NCBI GenBank assembly: GCA_013115135.1
Contig: JABANP010000193.1
Location: forward strand, 27,140-91,139
Length of the DNA stretch: 64,000 bases
From: Perkinsus olseni
Taxonomy: Eukaryota > Perkinsozoa > Perkinsida > Perkinsidae
Direction: 5' to 3'
The translations under genes and the position numbers were made by a program. A model generated the notes under the pieces. It ran no database searches. It was not told the origin of the DNA and saw only the letters and a program-made list of their open reading frames with translations. Below, in pieces: positions 45,311-55,319 of the stretch; position 1 is the stretch's first letter, and each line of letters opens with the position of its first letter.

Positions 45311-46042
45311 GGGCAATTCCCAAAATCCAAGGCACCTGACCAAAATCCAAGGCACCTGACCGATTTCCAAGGCATCTGACCGAAATCCAAGGCTTTCGAC
45401 CAAAATCCAAGGCGGGTGAGCGTTTTCCAGGGCGGGCAGCACTTTTCATGGGGTTTGGGTGCATGGAAGTAACGGTAAGCACTCCACTAGGTCTTGGTCG
45501 ACTTCTACCAGCCTTAACGTTGGAAGAGGAGAAGTTCGCAATGAAAACAGGAGCTCGACGCATGATCCCCAGGTTCGAACCCCGGGAAGGGCTTTTTCCT
45601 ACATTCTCTTTTCACCACAATTCTCTTCCTTCTGCGACAGTTTTAACCCCTTTATCACAGTTTCCTCTATTGTACCACCTTTTCCCCAGACTCTGGAGTC
45701 CAGAGCTACTTCTATTCGGGTGTCCAGGGCCGTTACTACACTTCCAACCCTCGGGTGACCTATTACCTATAACGCAAAGCCTTCGGGTTTGGGGTGAAGG
45801 TCGCCCGAAGGGCGACCTGAGTCGGGTTTCTGGTTCACGGGGGTTACGGTAAGTACTCTGCTAAGTCTTGGTTTTCTTTTTTTTGACGCTGTGTAGTTGC
45901 GTGACGACCAGCAACGCAACGCAACGGTCGTCAAAACGCGCACAGGCCAAAAGACAAGGAGCACATTTCGCTCGCCCCGCGCTGTCTCCTGGGACAGCGC
46001 CTTGGATTTTGGTCAGGTGCCTTGGATTTTGTACTTTGCCCA
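45311..46042. mobile_element. foldback/MITE-like element with repeat-built inverted ends
   Basis: Sequence absent from the matching place in units 2 and 3. The left end reads GGGCAATTCCCAAAATCCAA and continues into about six degenerate copies of the 20-bp unit CAAAATCCAAGGCACCTGAC (45327-45440). The right end, read in reverse complement, starts GGGCAAAGTACAAAATCCAA and continues into about two of the same 20-bp units (45999-46041). The ends are flanked by similar CCCAAAAGC and CCCAAAAAAAGC. Inside are two direct repeats of about 45 bases (45448 and 45825, core TTACGGTAAG), a perfect hairpin (45798-45818) and a B-box-like GGTTCGAACC followed by a T-run (45572-45597). No transposase is seen, so it is at most non-autonomous. 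Confidence 0.55.
45321..45440. repeat. 20-bp tandem repeat, about six degenerate copies
   Basis: Units follow CAAAATCCAAGGCACCTGAC with drift in later copies (CGATTTCC, CGAAATCC, CGTTTTCC starts). Inverted copies occur at 45999-46035. Confidence 0.85.
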
Positions 46043-46124
46043 AAAAAAGCTGAGCCTGCCGAGAAGGTGCCACTTTTCTCAGACACGTAAGGACAGCGTT
46101 GGGACTCCCAACCCTCACGTAGTG

Positions 46125-46490
46125 CTCACTAGGCCTTCGTAACGAAAAAAGCGGAGCTCGGCACGAAGTCTCGGGTTCGAACCCCAGCCAGGGCTTTTTT
46201 CTGTTTTTTTCGAGGTCATCTACAACGGTCCACGCTGGTTTTGGTTGGTGGGACGGGGATGAAAGCGATTTCGTATTTTTTGTAAAACATATGAATCGAG
46301 AGCTTTCGATTGGTATGCGACCCATGAGCTCATTCAGCATAGTCGTGGAGAAATAATTTGAACGAACGAACGAACGAACGAACGAACGCACAGAAAAGCG
46401 CAGAAGTGACAGTATATGCTCCGCTCGCTTCGCTCGCTCCGCAATTCGCCCGCAAGGTGCAGTCGTTGATTGGCAATAACCGAATCGAGG
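46125..46490. mobile_element. second insertion, tRNA/SINE-like 5' part
   Basis: Extra sequence in unit 1 relative to units 2 and 3, placed between the conserved CACGTAGTG and GGATGTAGCATCCTCA blocks. It contains GGGTTCGAACCCCAG (about 46168-46183), a Pol III B-box/T-arm-like sequence followed by a T-run, and it resembles the B-box segment at 45555-45597. The rest includes a (GAAC)n repeat and a GC-rich CGCTTCGCTCGCTCCGC run. A complete tRNA cloverleaf is not visible. Confidence 0.4.
46361..46388. repeat. AACG tetranucleotide microsatellite
   Basis: Seven perfect AACG units upstream of subtilisin copy 1. Confidence 0.95.
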
Positions 46491-46691
46491 GGCTGGATCC
46501 ACGCCCAGGATGTAGCATCCTCACTCAAATCCGTTCCACGGCGGGAAGACGAGCATGCGTGCAAAATCTAAGCTAGCGGGACACGGCTCCCAGTCGCTAC
46601 GGGGATGCAGGGAATCGGAACCAGCAGACTTGAATCATCCGCTGAGCGACAATATCCACCTTATCAATTCAGTTAGTTAGCCGGCCTAGTC

Positions 46692-48118
46692 ATGGCCATG
46701 CGTTCGGCTTTCCTATTGACGATCTTCCTGTATGTTGTGGCTCTTGGTGAAGGTCTCTCCAATCGTACGCTGGTTGAGGTCTCCCATCGTGGTGTTCCAC
46801 TCGACATCCGTCAAGTACCTCTCATGGTGGCACAGGCCGCCGCTGCCTCTGGTGGGAGGGTGGGCTCCCTCACTCAAGAGGACCGTGACTGTGAACAATG
46901 CTTTGCACAAGATGGGATGATCCATGACTTGACTGCGGTTGGGGTCCAAATTGTGGACTCTGAATGCTCGGCGAGTTACGGTCAAATAGTAAACTATCTT
47001 GGAGAAGGCCAAAGATTTGACGGGCATCGCTTTTGTTTGCGAGCCCGACTTCAAGGTCTCCCTCAATCCGGTCCCCCAGGCGAGTTCCGCCAAGCAAGGT
47101 CCTAGAATTGAATTGTGAAGGTGGCAATCCTGTGGTGGGTACCAACGACCCCAAATCTTCCTGTCAGAGCAACCTCGAGGTTATCCGCATCGGACCCGCC
47201 TGGGTGGCAGCTCGAGCAGCCAAGCAGAAGTTGAAGGACATCGTATTGGCCATCAGCGACACCGGGGTTGACATGACCCATCCGGATCTTGTCAACCAAT
47301 TCTGGAAAGACCCAGTTGACGGCTCCATCGGGTACAACTTCATAACGAAGAGTAGTGACGTGACTGACGACAATGGTCATGGTACTCACAACGCCGGCAA
47401 CGCGGCCGCTCAGACGAATAACAGTCTTGGTATTGCTGGAGTGGCGAACGTCAACGGCGCCACGCCCAATGTGAAGCTGATGATACTCAAGTTTCTGGAT
47501 GCAGGAGGATCCGGTTGGGGCAGTGACGCATTGAGCGCTCTCAACTACGCAGTTAAACATGGGGCGACGATATCCTCACATTCTTACGGCGCGTATTCCC
47601 CGAGTCAAGTCTTCGAGGACGCATTCAAGAACGCCTCCGCCAAGAACCATGTTGCGGTTGTTGCTGCCGGTAATGATGGATCTACTTTGAACGACACCCA
47701 CACTTATCCGTGCTGCTTTGCTGTGAACATCTCATCTATGCTCTGTGTTGCCGCCAGCACTTCGGCTACAACAAATGTCACGCTCGCCTACTTCTCTAAC
47801 GCTGGCAACGTTACCAAGATTGCCGCTCCTGGTGTCCATATCAACTCGACATACCCTGGTGGATACGGCCCTGACAGTGGCACATCGATGTCCACTCCTA
47901 CAGTCGCCGGTGTTGCGGCCTTGCTGGCTACACTAGGTCTAGAAGGTCAGGAAATAACGGACGCTATCGTCCAGTCTAAGACCGCTGGTGTACCCAATAA
48001 CTTCAACCTAACTCATATCGGGGAATTAGACGCTCTGAACGCAGTCCACGTGGCCCTTGGACAACCTACTAGCCCGCCCAGGCCATCGAAGCATCCCGGA
48101 AGGGTCCGTGGCTTCTAG
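46692..48118 (+). pseudogene. subtilisin-like serine protease, copy 1, frame broken twice
   Basis: Peptidase family S8. The signal peptide and propeptide start match copies 2 and 3 (46692, or the second ATG at 46698). Compared with those copies, one extra base near 47000 (a TT where the others have a single T before GGAGAAGG) and one extra C in the C-run near 47073-47077 shift the frame twice. The catalytic domain is open again from about 47075 to 48118. It retains the Asp (SDTGVD, about 47260), His (HGTH, about 47380), oxyanion Asn (AAGND, about 47665) and Ser (GTSMSTP, about 47880) motifs. As written, a full-length product cannot be made without two corrections or frameshifts. It may be a decayed copy, or the two bases may be assembly errors; I treat it as a probable pseudogene. 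Confidence 0.7.
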
Positions 48119-48476
48119 TATTCTTGAACTCTTATTATATTCGCTCCACTCAGCGATGATCTCTTGACGGATTGGTGAGACACATTGATCGACGTCGCTG
48201 ACTCATGTCCGTATTCACTCCATGTAAGCCTTGGACAGCCAAACGGCCGCCCAAGGTAGACGATCCCTCCCCCAGAATCCGGGGATTTAGTCTTTTTAAC
48301 TATTATATTCCATTATTCAAGGCGCATCTATTTCGTAAAAGGTGCTGTAAAAGCTCAAGCATTGCGTCATATCCTTATTAGGCCAGTTCTGACTTCACTC
48401 TCGTCGAATGAAGTATACTATGCTCCGAGTCGATTACGCATAGTATCCGAGGTCTTCTGCCTGAGGTAATAAGGCA

Positions 48477-49496
48477 TTATCCCTCCTTCCATGTCGCGTT
48501 CACGCTAGTAACAGGGAACTGCATAATAATCAACTGCCTGGATCCAGACGAAGGACATCCGCGCGCCCACGACATACGCTTGTTTCTGTCCTTGTGGTAA
48601 TGCTTGTATGCCCACGTGCTTGGAAGTGTCCCGTTAAAGAGTCGATTCGTGTCGCGGCGCGACACAGCGTTTCGAGAAGGAAGGCCGGGCCCATGTGGCA
48701 AGCTTAACTAGCGGACGAAGTACCCGGCCCTCTGTTAATGTCTTCTGAAGAGAACGCGCTGGCGCCATGAAACGACAGTGCATTGAAGAGGGAACCCTTT
48801 CTCACATAACTGAAGTGGTTCGTCTGCCAGCGTGTCACACGCTGCGTGTGACTGGCTACAGTTCAGTGACATCACATCCGCTGAATAGTAGGCTCTGACC
48901 AACTCAAAATCTCGTCGCTCCATCTTCCGCCACCACCACTCTCTCAGGCTTCTGTTGTGAGCAATGCTGGCCCTTGGCGGGATGATACCGATGCAGATGG
49001 CATTGAGCGGGAAGAAAGGAGCCAATGCGCCGCAGCTACCGGAAATAAAGATTGCCCGATAGACTAGCAACACGACACGGTTGTGTGACCATCAGAAACA
49101 AGCAGTTTTCATGCCTCCCCTATCACCACTAAACATTCCAGCTAAGAGACTCCCGATGACTTATCTCAGTACACCGACCATCCTTCACGAGACGGCGAGG
49201 CTCCGGTGGAAGATTGTAGATATAATACGGGCTTTCATCACCACGTTTACGGGCTGAGTAAAATTGAGGACATACTCTCATTGATACTGGAGCATTGTCG
49301 GCTACCCTCCCTCTCAGCAATGACATCTGGCCTCTCTTTGATCATGCGGCATACTCGCGTACCAAGATACATAAATATTCCACAGGAGAGAGCAACAACC
49401 ATGGAAAAAGTTGCGCATGTGGGGAGCTATTACCGGATAGTTGAAAGTTTGGCAGAGGGGTATAACGTTGAGAGAGTCTCGGTACCTATCATATAA
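48477..49496 (-). other. unit 1 copy of a conserved minus-strand ORF block
   Basis: Homologous to 53230-54742 and 58729-60249. It includes minus frame 48735-49073, whose hydrophobic start (FISGSCGALAPFF) resembles that at 59601-59816, and the segment 49129-49496. It may be a small membrane-protein gene or a decayed one; unit copies differ in which frame is open. Confidence 0.4.
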
Positions 49497-49543
49497 CAGA
49501 CGAATGGATCGACAACGGCGTGCATCCTTAGCTCAGGTCCTTC

Positions 49544-50020
49544 GCTGATGCTCACGAAACGGGAGCCTACCGAACTCGGCGCCAACGGCGATTACGATAT
49601 CGGCTTTTCTAATGACCTCTGCGTTTCGCGTCCTCACCAGATCTGACATAACAGTGGTTCGCCATCGCCAACTCCTCTAAGCGGAGCGACAAAAGTGTTC
49701 CCTCATCGTAACAATGAGGACGCGAGCTCGAGAAAATCCGAAATAGAGAGAATATTCACCAGGAGTTGAAACTAGAGTCGTGTAACACGACGATAGCTGG
49801 CGGCCTCTGAACCGTGATGTACGCGAAGGCCAGGGCTACAGCAAACGCGTAAGCTACACTGATTGGACCTAGCGATGAACAGACCACTAGTACTGTAGTT
49901 GTTGGGCCTTCCAAGAATCTTGTCGAGCATGACGGTACCGAGTACCTCGTCGCAGTGGAACTTGCCACTATGGGTGGCGATGGTAACAGGTCGTATAGAC
50001 GGTAGTGTAGCGGATGCCAT
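49544..50020 (-). pseudogene. truncated MYG1 5' fragment (exons 1-2), unit 2
   Basis: The start at 50020 opens the same first exon as the intact gene, including the THSGKFHCDE metal motif. The exon 2 block follows in part (about 49570-49650). Homology stops at the array junction within intron 2, so the DHHQR motif and everything downstream are missing. The reading frame extends upstream of the MYG1 start to 50107 with a hydrophobic leader (ILIGGSCGQSRLLFLIM). Confidence 0.88.
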
Positions 50021-50272
50021 TATGAGGAAGAGAAGTCTCGATTGACCGCAGCTGCCACCGATAAGAATCTGTCGAGGGACCAGCAACACAAAGATCATTT
50101 TACGCAATGTAACCTTCTCAAATCATGATCTTTTTAGACGTTATAAAGCGGTGTACCATCCATCAAGCATTTCTGGAAGCCGTCGAGTTGAACTCGCGCA
50201 CACAGCCTGCATGACGAGGGACCGCCCCTTCGATAGCTTTTCACGATGTGACAGAGTCGGTTGTCTATTAGG

Positions 50273-50623
50273 CTAGGCTGGAGGCCTCCAGCTCATTGAC
50301 AGTTTCAGGTCTGGATAATGCAGACCCCATCGAATGCGCCGTTTGGAGTAGGGGGGTTGCAAGACCCCCTGAACTGCTTCAAAGTCTTCACATTCGCAAC
50401 GGGCGATCCTCTTCGTATTAACACGGCCAGTCACATAGTCTGTGTGACACAGAACACGCATGCAATAGACGGCGTGTTCATCGAGCCAACAGTTGAGTGC
50501 TGGAAAATCGTCACACGTCGAAGATCCAGAATAGCGTGCAGTTTCAGTGGTGCACTGCAAGTTCTTCCCCGTAACCATGATGATTGGCTCTATTTCGCCT
50601 TGTCGATGAAGGTTGAACCACAT
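50273..50623 (-). other. minus-strand ORF in array spacer, unit 2
   Basis: Open frame of 116 codons homologous to 44480-44875 (shared MW-N start, EAVQG, KRRIR and LSMSWRP). The matching part of unit 3 has been replaced by other sequence. Confidence 0.35.
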
Positions 50624-51065
50624 TTCGGCTTCCCATCGATCCCTCAGCGCCAGCTACTGAAACCGTGGGGCTGGCGGGCCGATCAGCTCGAGTGATCTGT
50701 CTAAGGATATGGATTGTCGTTGATCATCCTCGAGGAGGCCGAGCTACAGGAGTGAGGGAGGAAGCTGATCCCACGCGAATCGGCAGAGCCGAATATCCCG
50801 TGAAGTGGTTCCTTGAAGGGAGTCCCTTCAAGGGACCAAAATCCCGTGGTACACAGTGTGTGCGTCGCGAGCCGAACTTCCAGCTCCTAGGAGCCTCCTA
50901 CTAGCTACAGTCGCCGGTCAAAGGCGTCGGCGTATGCGTTCCCCGAGGGAGTCGGTGATATTCAGTCAGGCTTCCCTCCCAAAGATACTCCGCCTGGAGA
51001 AATCACGAGATCCTCAAGTTGTTCGAAACACCCTTAATGAGCATCATGCCCTCTCCACGGGAGAA

Positions 51066-51090
51066 GTAGACAGGTTACTATGCTGTCTAC
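51066..51090. promoter_or_regulatory. conserved inverted repeat, unit 2 copy
   Basis: GTAGACAG-N9-CTGTCTAC, about 0.4 kb upstream of subtilisin copy 2. Confidence 0.6.
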
Positions 51091-51114
51091 TGTCCCCACG
51101 GTTTCCCAGAAGGT

Positions 51115-51143
51115 GAGCCTGCCGAGGACTCCTCGGCAGGCTC
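51115..51143. repeat. 29-nt perfect hairpin
   Basis: Arms GAGCCTGCCGAGG and CCTCGGCAGGCTC (13 bp) with loop ACT. Units 1 and 3 lack the perfect second arm. Confidence 0.85.
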
Positions 51144-51485
51144 AGTGGAATATCCTCGGCGAGGAGGTGCTACCTTCTCAAACACATGAAGCGCAGCTTC
51201 GAGGTTCCGAAGCCTCACGTGGTGTTCAATCCCCCGGAAGAAGTAGTCGTTGCTCGGCACTCAGCGAGTCGAGGAGGCTTGTCCACATCCTGGATGTGAC
51301 ATCCTCATCAGTTCCACGGCGGGAAGATGAGCATGCGTGTGAAATCTACGCTAGCGAGATACGGCGCCCAGTCGCGGATCTCGCAATGGGGAGGCAGAAA
51401 ATTAGAACCACTGGACTCGAATCATCCGCTGAGCGGCAGTATTCGCCCTACTTTTTTCAGTTAGTTAGCCTGCCTAGTCACGGCC

Positions 51486-52898
51486 ATGCGTTCGGCCATC
51501 TCAGTGGCCATCTTCCTGTATGTTGTGGCTCTTGGTGAAGGCCTGTCCAATCGTACGCTGGTTATGATCTCTCATCGGGGTGTTCCACTCGACATCCGTC
51601 AAGTACCTCTCATGGTGGCACAGGCCGCCGCTGCCTCTGGTGAAAGGGTGCGCTCCCTCACTCAAGAGGATCGTGACTGTGAACAATGCTTTGCACAAGA
51701 TGGGATGATCCATGACTTGACCGCGGTTGGGGTCCAAATCGTAGACTCTAAATGCTTGGCGAGTTACGGTCAAATAGTGAACTATCTTGAAAAGGCCAAA
51801 GATTTGACGGGCATCGCTTTTGTTTGCGAGCCCGACTTCAAGGTCTCCCTCAATCCGGTCCCCAGGCGAGTTCTACCTCTGGACCTGAGCGAATGTAAAG
51901 GTGGTAATTCTGTGTTGGGTACCAACGACCCCAAGTCTTCCTGTCAGAGCAACCTCGAGGTTATCCGCATCGGTGCTGCCTGGGCAGCAGCTCGAGCAGC
52001 CAAGCAGAAGTTGAAGGACATCGTATTGGCCATCAGCGACACCGGGGTTGATATGACCCATCCGGATCTTGTCAACCAATTCTGGAAAGACCCAGTTGAC
52101 GGCTCCATCGGGTACAACTTCATCACGAAGAGTAGTGACGTGACTGACGACAATGGTCATGGTACTCACAACGCTGGCAACGCGGCCGCTCAGACGAATA
52201 ACAGTCTTGGTATTGCTGGAGTGGCAAATGTCAACGGAGGATCACCCAATGTGAAGCTGATGATACTCAAGTTTCTGGATGCAGGAGGATCCGGGTACGC
52301 CAGCGACGCACTGAGCGCTCTCAACTACGCGGTTAAACATGGAGCGACGGTATCATCTCATTCTTACGGCACGTATTCCACGAGTCAAGTCTTCAAGGAT
52401 GCATTCAAGAAGGCCGCCGCTGCCAACCATGTTGCGGTTGTTGCTGCTGGTAATGACGCGTCTACTTTGGACCGGATACCGACTTATCCGTGCTGCTTCG
52501 CTGAGGACATCCCATCTATGCTCTGTATTGCCGCCAGTACATCGGCCACAAAAGGGATCAAGCTGGCCTACTTCTCCAACGCAGGCCCCGTCACCAAGAT
52601 TGCTGCTCCAGGTCTCGATATCAACTCGACATACCCTGGTGGATACGGCCCTGACAGTGGCACATCGATGTCCACTCCTACAGTCGCCGGTGCTGCGGCC
52701 TTGCTGGCTACACTAGGTCTCAAAGGTCAGGAGATAACGGACACTCTTATCCGGTCTCGGACCGCTGGTATACCCAATGACTTCAACCTACATGATATCG
52801 GGGAACTAGACGTCCTGAACGCAGTCCTCGGAGCCCTTACACAACCTACTATCCCGCCTAGGACGTTAAAGCATCCCGCAGGGGTCCGAGGCTTTTAG
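51486..52898 (+). CDS. secreted subtilisin-like serine protease, copy 2 (perkinsin-like)
   Basis: Peptidase family S8 endoprotease, 470 residues, single exon. Signal peptide about 1-20 (LYVVALGEGLS end). A propeptide region of about 140 residues with a CEQC pair follows, then the catalytic domain. Catalytic residues by position: Asp185 (SDTGVD), His225 (HGTH), Asn323 (AAGND, oxyanion hole) and Ser394 (GTSMSTP). All are intact and in canonical order and spacing. A short basic tail ends the protein. N-glycosylation sites such as NRT23 and NNS are present. Secreted subtilisins of this type are known from Perkinsus (perkinsin) and act on host extracellular proteins; the assignment here is by family resemblance. 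The upstream 30 bases including TTCAGTTAGTTAGCC are conserved in all three copies, suggesting a shared promoter/leader. Confidence 0.93.
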   Translation: MRSAISVAIFLYVVALGEGLSNRTLVMISHRGVPLDIRQVPLMVAQAAAASGERVRSLTQEDRDCEQCFAQDGMIHDLTAVGVQIVDSKCLASYGQIVNYLEKAKDLTGIAFVCEPDFKVSLNPVPRRVLPLDLSECKGGNSVLGTNDPKSSCQSNLEVIRIGAAWAAARAAKQKLKDIVLAISDTGVDMTHPDLVNQFWKDPVDGSIGYNFITKSSDVTDDNGHGTHNAGNAAAQTNNSLGIAGVANVNGGSPNVKLMILKFLDAGGSGYASDALSALNYAVKHGATVSSHSYGTYSTSQVFKDAFKKAAAANHVAVVAAGNDASTLDRIPTYPCCFAEDIPSMLCIAASTSATKGIKLAYFSNAGPVTKIAAPGLDINSTYPGGYGPDSGTSMSTPTVAGAAALLATLGLKGQEITDTLIRSRTAGIPNDFNLHDIGELDVLNAVLGALTQPTIPPRTLKHPAGVRGF

Positions 52899-53229
52899 TA
52901 TTCTTGAACTCTTATTACATTCGCCCAACTCAGCGATGATCTCTTGACGGATTGGTTAGACACATCGATCGACGTCGCTGACTCATGTCGGTATTCAGTC
53001 CATGTAAGCCTTGGACAGCCAAACAGTCGCCCGGGTATATGATCCCTCCCCCAGAATCCGGGCATTTAATCTATTCCAAACTATTATATTCCATTATTTA
53101 GGGCGCATCTATTTCGTAAAAGGTGCTGTAAAAGCTCAAGCATCGCGTCATATTCTTATTAGGCCAGTTCTGACTTCACTCTCGTCGAATGAAGTATACT
53201 ATGCTACAAGTCGATTACGCATAGTATCC

Positions 53230-54742
53230 GAGGTCTGAAGTAATGAGGCATTATCTCTACTTCCATGTCGCGTTCACATCAGTGACGGGGAGCTACGCGA
53301 CAATCAACTGCCTGAAATCCATGAGAGGGTTTCCGGCCCATGGCACGCGCCGCATGTTTCTGTCCGTGTGGTGATGCTTGAATGCCAACATGGGAGTAAT
53401 CCCGTACAACGAAGACCGCTCCTCTGCGGATCCTCAGGTTCTGGAAGCTGTTCGCTTGGTAGATATGTCCGCGTGTAACGTAAGAGTGCTCACTGAGCAC
53501 TGAGCCCTGCTCAGCAACCGCAGTGAGGTCACGCACGATAATCCGGTTCAACATGCGGAAACGCTGAGTTGCTGGGTGATACAGCATTGAGAGCCGGTCC
53601 CCGCCGCTGCTGCCAGCGCACTGTGGAGGACGTCACCACGCGGCGGGCCTAACCAGGGAGTGGAGTATTCTGCACTCCGTCCACATCTCTACGAGAGAGC
53701 ACACTTTGGCGACGTTCCGGCATTTCGAGAGAGGGCCCTGTCTCACAGGAATTCATCGCGAGCCCCAGAGGACTACCATGTCCATCAGATGGGAAAGTGG
53801 TTCCTCCGCTAGCTGCACCACTTGTATGCTATATGCAGTATGTATTCCTTTCGCAAAAGCATTCCGTGACGGTACTCGTGAAAACATAGCTTGTATAGTA
53901 GCCCCCTAGCGCGATGAAGGTCCGCGCTTCCCAACGAGGACACATGGTCATCGTATCGTCTTTTTCGAGCCTGCGAGCGTGGGACAGGGTAGAGTTTCAC
54001 CCGAGCGACTCGAGCAGTGCTCTGCCAGCACAATCTACATCCCAGAAAACTCACGCCGACGGCACTCGACACCCTCGTAAGGCGGCTATAACATACAAGA
54101 TACTTACCTGACAGGAGCCCTGCCAGTGATAGCACATCTGTTGGACACCAGCCCCCGCGAACACCTTGGCATCTCATCTCCTCTACTTTGTGCCACCACC
54201 GCTCCCTCTCGGCTTCTATTGTGAGCATCTTGTCCACATACATATGCCATCAGGACGGGGGAAAGAAGTTTGAGAAACGCATCTATCGAAAATGGGGATT
54301 GTCCGATAGACTGGCAACACCGGACGGTTGAGTGATCATCAGCAACAAGCAATTTTCATGTCTCCCGCTTATCACCACTTGGCATTCCAGCTGAGAGACT
54401 CCCGATGACTTATCTCAGTTCGACGACCATCCCTTACGAGACGGCGAGGTTCCGGTGGAAGATTGTAGATATGATACGGGCTTTCATCACCACGTTTACG
54501 GGCTGAGTAAAATGAGGACATACCACATTGATACTAACGCATTTCCCGCTACCTTCTTTCTCAGCAATGACATCTGCCTCTCTTTGATCATGCGGCATAC
54601 TCACGTACCAAGATACATAAATATTCCACAGGAGAGAGCAACAACCATGGAAAAAGTTGCGCATGTGGGGAGCTATTACCGGATAGTTGAAAGTTTGGCA
54701 GAGTGGTATAACGATGAGAGAGTCTCGGTACCTATCATATAA
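53230..54742 (-). other. unit 2 copy of the conserved minus-strand ORF block
   Basis: Minus frames 53279-53587, 53809-54243, 54104-54352 and 54434-54664. The 53279-53587 frame shares DYSHVGIQASPHGQ...FQAVDC and VAP with 58729-58998, and 54434-54664 matches the N-terminal frame at 59866-60207. Frames are more broken than in unit 3. Confidence 0.35.
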
Positions 54743-54789
54743 CAGACGAATGGATCGACAACGGCGTGAATCCTTAGCTCAGGTCCTTC

Positions 54790-55237
54790 GCTGATGCTCA
54801 CGAAACGGGAGCCTACCGAACTCGGCGCCAACGTCGATTATGATATCGGATTTGCTTATAACCTCTGGGTTGTTCGCTATCGGCGCCTTTACGTCTTTAA
54901 CCGAAGCGACAGAAGTGTTCCCTAGCCGCAAAAATTATGACGCGAGCTCGAGAAAATCCGAAATAGAGAGAATATTCACCAGGAGTTGAAACTAGAGTTC
55001 TACACGACGATTGCCGGCGGGCTCTGAAACGTGATGTACGCGAAGGGCAGGGGTACAGCAAACGCGTGAACTACACTAATTGGACCTAGCGATGAACCGA
55101 CCACTAGTACTGTAGTTGTTGGGCCTTCCAAGAATCTTGTCGAGCATGACGGTACCGAGTACCTCATCGCAGTGGAACTTCCCACTATGGGTGGCGATGG
55201 TAACAGGTCGTATAGACGGTAGTGTAGCGGATGCCAT
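54790..55237 (-). pseudogene. truncated MYG1 5' fragment (exons 1-2), unit 3
   Basis: Starts at 55237 with the same first exon as intact MYG1. The exon 2 part is shorter and more diverged than in unit 2 (a deletion around 54865-54890). It ends at the array junction; no second metal motif. Confidence 0.87.
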
Positions 55238-55319
55238 TATGAGGAAGAGAAGTCTCGATTGACCGCAGCTGCCACCGATAACAATCAGCCGACGGATCTG
55301 CAACAAAATGATTATTTGA

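Larger units (their letters stand above)
43998..49543. repeat. tandem array unit 1 (5.5 kb)
   Basis: First of three homologous units. It begins within MYG1 intron 2 at GCTGATGCTCAC (43998) and ends where the same sequence starts again at 49544. It contains MYG1 exons 1-2 (minus), a spacer enlarged by two insertions (about 45311-46042 and 46125-46490), subtilisin copy 1 and the shared 3' block of minus-strand ORFs. Confidence 0.88.
49544..54789. repeat. tandem array unit 2 (5.2 kb)
   Basis: Starts and ends at the GCTGATGCTCAC junction. It contains a truncated MYG1 5' end, an uninterrupted spacer with inverted repeats, intact subtilisin copy 2 and the minus-strand block. It lacks the two insertions found in unit 1. 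Confidence 0.88.

Noticed and set aside
46150..46195. A functional tRNA gene
   Set aside because: Only a T-arm/B-box-like half and T-run are visible; no matching acceptor stem, D-arm or anticodon arm could be paired.
45861..46502. 213-codon minus ORF with a GFEPETS segment
   Set aside because: It runs across the right end of the foldback-like element, a B-box-like sequence and a tetranucleotide repeat. GFEP-type peptides are typical of translated B-box DNA, so it is not a real protein.
53011..53238. Plus ORF after subtilisin copy 2 as a protease-associated peptide
   Set aside because: The matching region in units 1 and 3 is conserved DNA but the frame is not open there.
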